NCBI GenBank assembly: GCA_003514765.1
Contig: DOOY01000310.1
Span: 1 to 8,982, forward strand
Reading direction: 5' to 3'
Source of the DNA: Nitrosomonas sp.
GTDB taxonomy: Bacteria > Pseudomonadota > Gammaproteobacteria > Burkholderiales > Nitrosomonadaceae
Length of the DNA stretch: 8,982 nt
The position numbers and the translations under genes were made by a program. Each line of letters starts with the position of its first letter. The first letter of the stretch is position 1. Shown one piece after another: positions 6,565-8,982 of the stretch. Under the pieces are notes generated by a model. It saw only the letters and a list, made by a program, of their open reading frames with translations, was not told where the DNA came from and made no database searches.

Positions 6565-7756
6565 AAACCAGAAAACCAGCTTCAAGATTCTCACGTTGAA
6601 TCAAATCTCGCCGTTGGGATTGGGTCGCTTTCCTCAGGATAACTATCAGATCGGTGCAGACATCATAGACCCGGACGCTATTGTGGTACGTTCGCATAAT
6701 ATGCTGAACATGAAAATTGCAGAAAGTGTTTTGGCAATTGGGCGCGCAGGCGCAGGGACAAACAATATTCCAGTCCATATTCTGAGCGAACGTGGTATTC
6801 CCGTATTTAACACACCCGGTGCCAATGCCAATGCCGTCAAAGAGCTCGTACTGGCAGGCTTATTACTGGCTGCGCGCAATCTGTTGCCCGCTTTGCGCTT
6901 TGTAGAAACCTTACAAGGCGATGACGACACATTACACAGACGGGCGGAAAGTGAAAAAAAACGTTTTTCGGGTGTTGAATTACCGGGGCGTACGCTCGGC
7001 ATTATCGGACTGGGGGAGATCGGCAGACTGGTCGCCGATGCGGCAATCAAACTCGGCATGAAAGTAATCGGTTATGACCCGAATATCACGGTTGAATCGG
7101 CCTGGAGCTTGTCAGCGGAAGTCAAAAAAGCGCACAGCATCGAAGCATTGCTTCGCAACAGTGACTTTATTACAGTCCACGTACCCTTGCTGGATGCAAC
7201 ACGCCATATCATCAATGAAAAAAGCATTGGTGTCATGAAGCAAAATACGATTGTGTTGAATTTTTCCCGCAATGCAATTGTTGATGAAAACGCCGTTTTA
7301 GCGGGTATCACAGCAGGAAAAATAAAATTTTACGTATGCGATTTTCCAAGTCAGAAATTACAACATCAGGAATCAGTCATTACATTGCCGCATCTCGGTG
7401 CTTCCACACAGGAAGCCGAGGAAAACTGTGCTGTAATGGTTGTTAATCAGCTCATTGATTATTTGCAAAACGGAAATATCACCAATACAGTCAATTTTCC
7501 CAATATCAGCATGGAACGCGAATCACCCTACCGGGTAGCCATAGCCAATGCAAACGTGCCCAACATCGTGGGACAGATTTCCACCGACATGGCAAAAGCA
7601 GGATTGAATATCCATAATATGATGAACAAATCGCGTGGTGAAATGGCGTATACGCTGGTAGACGTCGACAGTCCTGTTCCGCAAAAAGTTATTGATGAAA
7701 TTGCTCTGGTTTCAGGCGTTTTGTCGGCACGCTATGTGCCTTTCCCAATTCGATAA
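6557..7756 (+). CDS. serA: D-3-phosphoglycerate dehydrogenase-type 2-hydroxyacid dehydrogenase with ACT domain
   Basis: The expected reaction is NAD-dependent oxidation of 3-phosphoglycerate to 3-phosphohydroxypyruvate, the first serine step and the source of the SerC substrate. The 399-residue product has a split substrate domain (roughly 1-110 and 280-325), a Rossmann fold with GLGEIG at 151-156 and D174 after the second strand (NAD rather than NADP), and an ACT domain from about 326 (VPNIVGQISTDMAKAGLN) that probably senses serine. Catalytic-type Arg238 (NFSRNAIVDE) and His279 (PHLGAST) are present, but the usual DVFPxEP glutamate is missing: the segment reads CDFPSQK at 261-267. The ATG at 6557 is preferred; a TTG at 6545 would add four residues but lies only 2 bases after the GAAGGA ribosome site (6537-6542), which is 14 bases from the ATG. 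It overlaps serC by 8 bp (ATGCCTGA). Erythronate-4-phosphate dehydrogenase (PdxB) is a less likely alternative. Confidence 0.92.
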   Translation: MPENQKTSFKILTLNQISPLGLGRFPQDNYQIGADIIDPDAIVVRSHNMLNMKIAESVLAIGRAGAGTNNIPVHILSERGIPVFNTPGANANAVKELVLAGLLLAARNLLPALRFVETLQGDDDTLHRRAESEKKRFSGVELPGRTLGIIGLGEIGRLVADAAIKLGMKVIGYDPNITVESAWSLSAEVKKAHSIEALLRNSDFITVHVPLLDATRHIINEKSIGVMKQNTIVLNFSRNAIVDENAVLAGITAGKIKFYVCDFPSQKLQHQESVITLPHLGASTQEAEENCAVMVVNQLIDYLQNGNITNTVNFPNISMERESPYRVAIANANVPNIVGQISTDMAKAGLNIHNMMNKSRGEMAYTLVDVDSPVPQKVIDEIALVSGVLSARYVPFPIR

Positions 7757-7775
7757 ACTCTAATCATAACTGTAC

Positions 7776-8846
7776 ATGACTGAGCAATTAAAACAATTAC
7801 GTGACGAGATAGACAAAATTGACGGAGAAATTCTCAAACTGGTCAACAAGCGCGCTGCATATGCACAACAAATTGGCATCATAAAAGAAAGCGACACTAT
7901 TTATCGCCCTGAACGCGAAGCCCAGATTTTGTCCCGGGTACGACAGGACAACCCTGGGCCGTTAGACGATACACGCATCGCACGACTTTTTACAGAAATC
8001 ATGTCAGTATGCCGTGCATTGGAAAAATCCATGACCGTCGCCTGCCTGGGACCGCAGGGCACATTCTCCGAAGAAGCCGCAATTAAACGTTTTGGCAACG
8101 CCATTACAACGCTGCCATGCGATTCAATCGACGCTGTGTTTCGCAGCGTCGAATCCGACAATGCCGGTTATGGCGTCGTTCCGGTTGAAAACTCAACCGA
8201 AGGTGCCGTAGGCAGGACATTGGATCTGTTGTTACAAACTTCTCTCACTGCTTGCGGAGAAATCCAGTTACCGGTTCATCAATCACTGATGGCCAATCAG
8301 GCTGACTTGACTAAAATCGATAAAATCTTTTCCCATCCACAATCTTTTGCACAATGCCATCATTGGTTGCAAACCAACCTGTCCGGAGTTTCCAGCACTG
8401 CTTATATCAATACCAGCAGCAATGCCGATGCAGCCCGCCTGGCCGAGCAAGACGAGCATGCCGCCGCCATTGCAAGCAAAAGAGCGGCCGATCTTTATGG
8501 ATTGACTATCTGTGCTGAAAACATTGAAGATGATTCAAAAAACACCACGCGATTTTTGGTTCTTGGAACACAGGAAGTCGAACCCTCTGGCAAAGACAAA
8601 ACATCACTGGTGATGTCTGCCGGGAATTATGCGGGCGCCATTCATAAATTGCTGACACCTTTTGCGGAGCATAATGTCAGCATGACCCGCCTCGAATCCC
8701 GCCCATCGCGCACCAGTCTCTGGCAGTATGTCTTTTTTGTCGATATTGAAGGGCATCAAAAAGATAAAAATGTCTCACGCGCCCTTAAAGAGCTCATCGA
8801 AAAAACAACTTTTCTGAAGATACTGGGTTCTTATCCAACCACATAA
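7776..8846 (+). CDS. pheA: Bifunctional chorismate mutase / prephenate dehydratase (P-protein)
   Basis: PheA converts chorismate to prephenate and then to phenylpyruvate, committing carbon to phenylalanine. The 356-residue protein has three parts. An AroQ-type chorismate mutase spans about 1-85 (LRDEIDKIDGEIL and YRPEREAQIL visible). The prephenate dehydratase domain spans about 87-265, with GPQGTFSEEAA at 92-102, VPVENSTEGAVG at 135-146, SHPQ at 186-189 and the catalytic NTTRF at 256-260. A C-terminal ACT domain from about 275 has GAIH at 287-290 and ESRP at 307-310, matching the phenylalanine-binding motifs of the family, so feedback inhibition by phenylalanine is likely. It starts 19 bp after serA at an ATG without a visible ribosome site, suggesting cotranscription. 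The fused form and the position before a hisC-type gene match the serC-pheA-hisC-tyrA supraoperon. No damage is seen. Confidence 0.98.
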   Translation: MTEQLKQLRDEIDKIDGEILKLVNKRAAYAQQIGIIKESDTIYRPEREAQILSRVRQDNPGPLDDTRIARLFTEIMSVCRALEKSMTVACLGPQGTFSEEAAIKRFGNAITTLPCDSIDAVFRSVESDNAGYGVVPVENSTEGAVGRTLDLLLQTSLTACGEIQLPVHQSLMANQADLTKIDKIFSHPQSFAQCHHWLQTNLSGVSSTAYINTSSNADAARLAEQDEHAAAIASKRAADLYGLTICAENIEDDSKNTTRFLVLGTQEVEPSGKDKTSLVMSAGNYAGAIHKLLTPFAEHNVSMTRLESRPSRTSLWQYVFFVDIEGHQKDKNVSRALKELIEKTTFLKILGSYPTT

Positions 8847-8929
8847 GCCGTTTCTACAGCATTTCAGAGAAATCTCTTTCACCAACGTCAATTTTACAGT
8901 TATCCAATTATTAATAAGCACTTGACACT

Positions 8930-8982
8930 ATGAATCTTTGCGATTTTGCACCGGAATATATCCGCGCCATACAACCTTATCA
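8930..8982 (+). CDS. hisC: HisC-type histidinol-phosphate / aromatic aminotransferase, N-terminal fragment (runs off the right edge)
   Basis: Only 17 codons are present. The translation MNLCDFAPEYIRAIQPY matches the start of HisC-family class I/II aminotransferases, where a conserved YIRxIxPY segment precedes the substrate-binding region. HisC converts imidazole-acetol phosphate to histidinol phosphate; copies located after pheA are known to act also, or mainly, as aromatic aminotransferases on phenylpyruvate or prephenate. The ATG at 8930 is the only sensible start, with no clear ribosome site upstream. It lies 83 bp after pheA, a gap in which I see no gene and no convincing promoter or terminator. 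The identification rests on a short match plus conserved gene order, so the exact substrate is open. Confidence 0.82.
   Translation, partial: MNLCDFAPEYIRAIQPY

Noticed and set aside
6646..7059. A 137-codon minus-strand frame opposite serA.
   Set aside because: It is antisense to the Rossmann-fold coding sequence, with an alanine/serine-rich translation lacking any motif.
8866..8877. AGAGA-AA-TCTCT palindrome after pheA as a terminator.
   Set aside because: The 2-base loop and 5-bp AT-rich stem are too weak, and only three Ts follow; a conserved operon continues downstream.
8831..8907. TTATCCAA at 8831-8838 and 8900-8907 as DnaA boxes.
   Set aside because: Both deviate from TTATCCACA at the 3' end, one copy lies within pheA, and no origin-like context exists.
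8922..8950. A perfect TTGACA at 8922-8927 as the -35 box of a hisC promoter.
   Set aside because: No -10-like hexamer lies 16-18 bases downstream, and the resulting start would fall inside hisC, leaving out its ATG.

Overview
The window is an ordinary housekeeping stretch of a bacterial chromosome, most likely from a betaproteobacterium and probably of the Nitrosomonas type (Nitrosomonadales). The reasons are the protein sequence flavour, the moderate, slightly AT-leaning base composition, the argD-argF-argG cluster, and the gyrA-serC-...-pheA-hisC order. The genus is an inference from sequence character only.

Layout. Positions 1-2557 hold three genes on the minus strand, read right to left: argD (acetylornithine aminotransferase), argF (ornithine carbamoyltransferase) and the first 120 codons of argG (argininosuccinate synthase), which runs off the left edge. 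The gaps are 52 and 37 bp, so this is probably one arginine-biosynthesis operon covering N-acetylornithine formation and the ornithine-to-argininosuccinate steps. Positions 2558-2862 are a divergent, A/T-tract-rich intergenic region with candidate promoters for argD (minus) and gyrA (plus) and a terminator-like hairpin. Positions 2863-8982 hold plus-strand genes: gyrA (DNA gyrase subunit A), serC (phosphoserine aminotransferase), a serA-type 3-phosphoglycerate dehydrogenase overlapping serC by 8 bp, pheA (fused chorismate mutase/prephenate dehydratase with ACT domain), and the first 17 codons of a hisC-family aminotransferase.

How the genes work together. SerA and SerC catalyse the first two steps of serine synthesis. 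PheA and the HisC-type aminotransferase fit the aromatic/histidine branch of the mixed-function serC-pheA-hisC-tyrA-aroA-cmk-rpsA supraoperon known from Pseudomonas and related proteobacteria. The insertion of serA between serC and pheA is the main variation on that layout visible here.

No mobile element, CRISPR array, RNA gene, toxin-antitoxin pair or defence system is visible, and I did not find an undescribed biological system. Points for a second look are modest: a serA product without the canonical catalytic glutamate, scarce Shine-Dalgarno sequences, two tiny ORFs overlapping the start and end of gyrA, a GyrA almost without its C-terminal acidic tail, and possible RNA or DNA structure upstream of gyrA.
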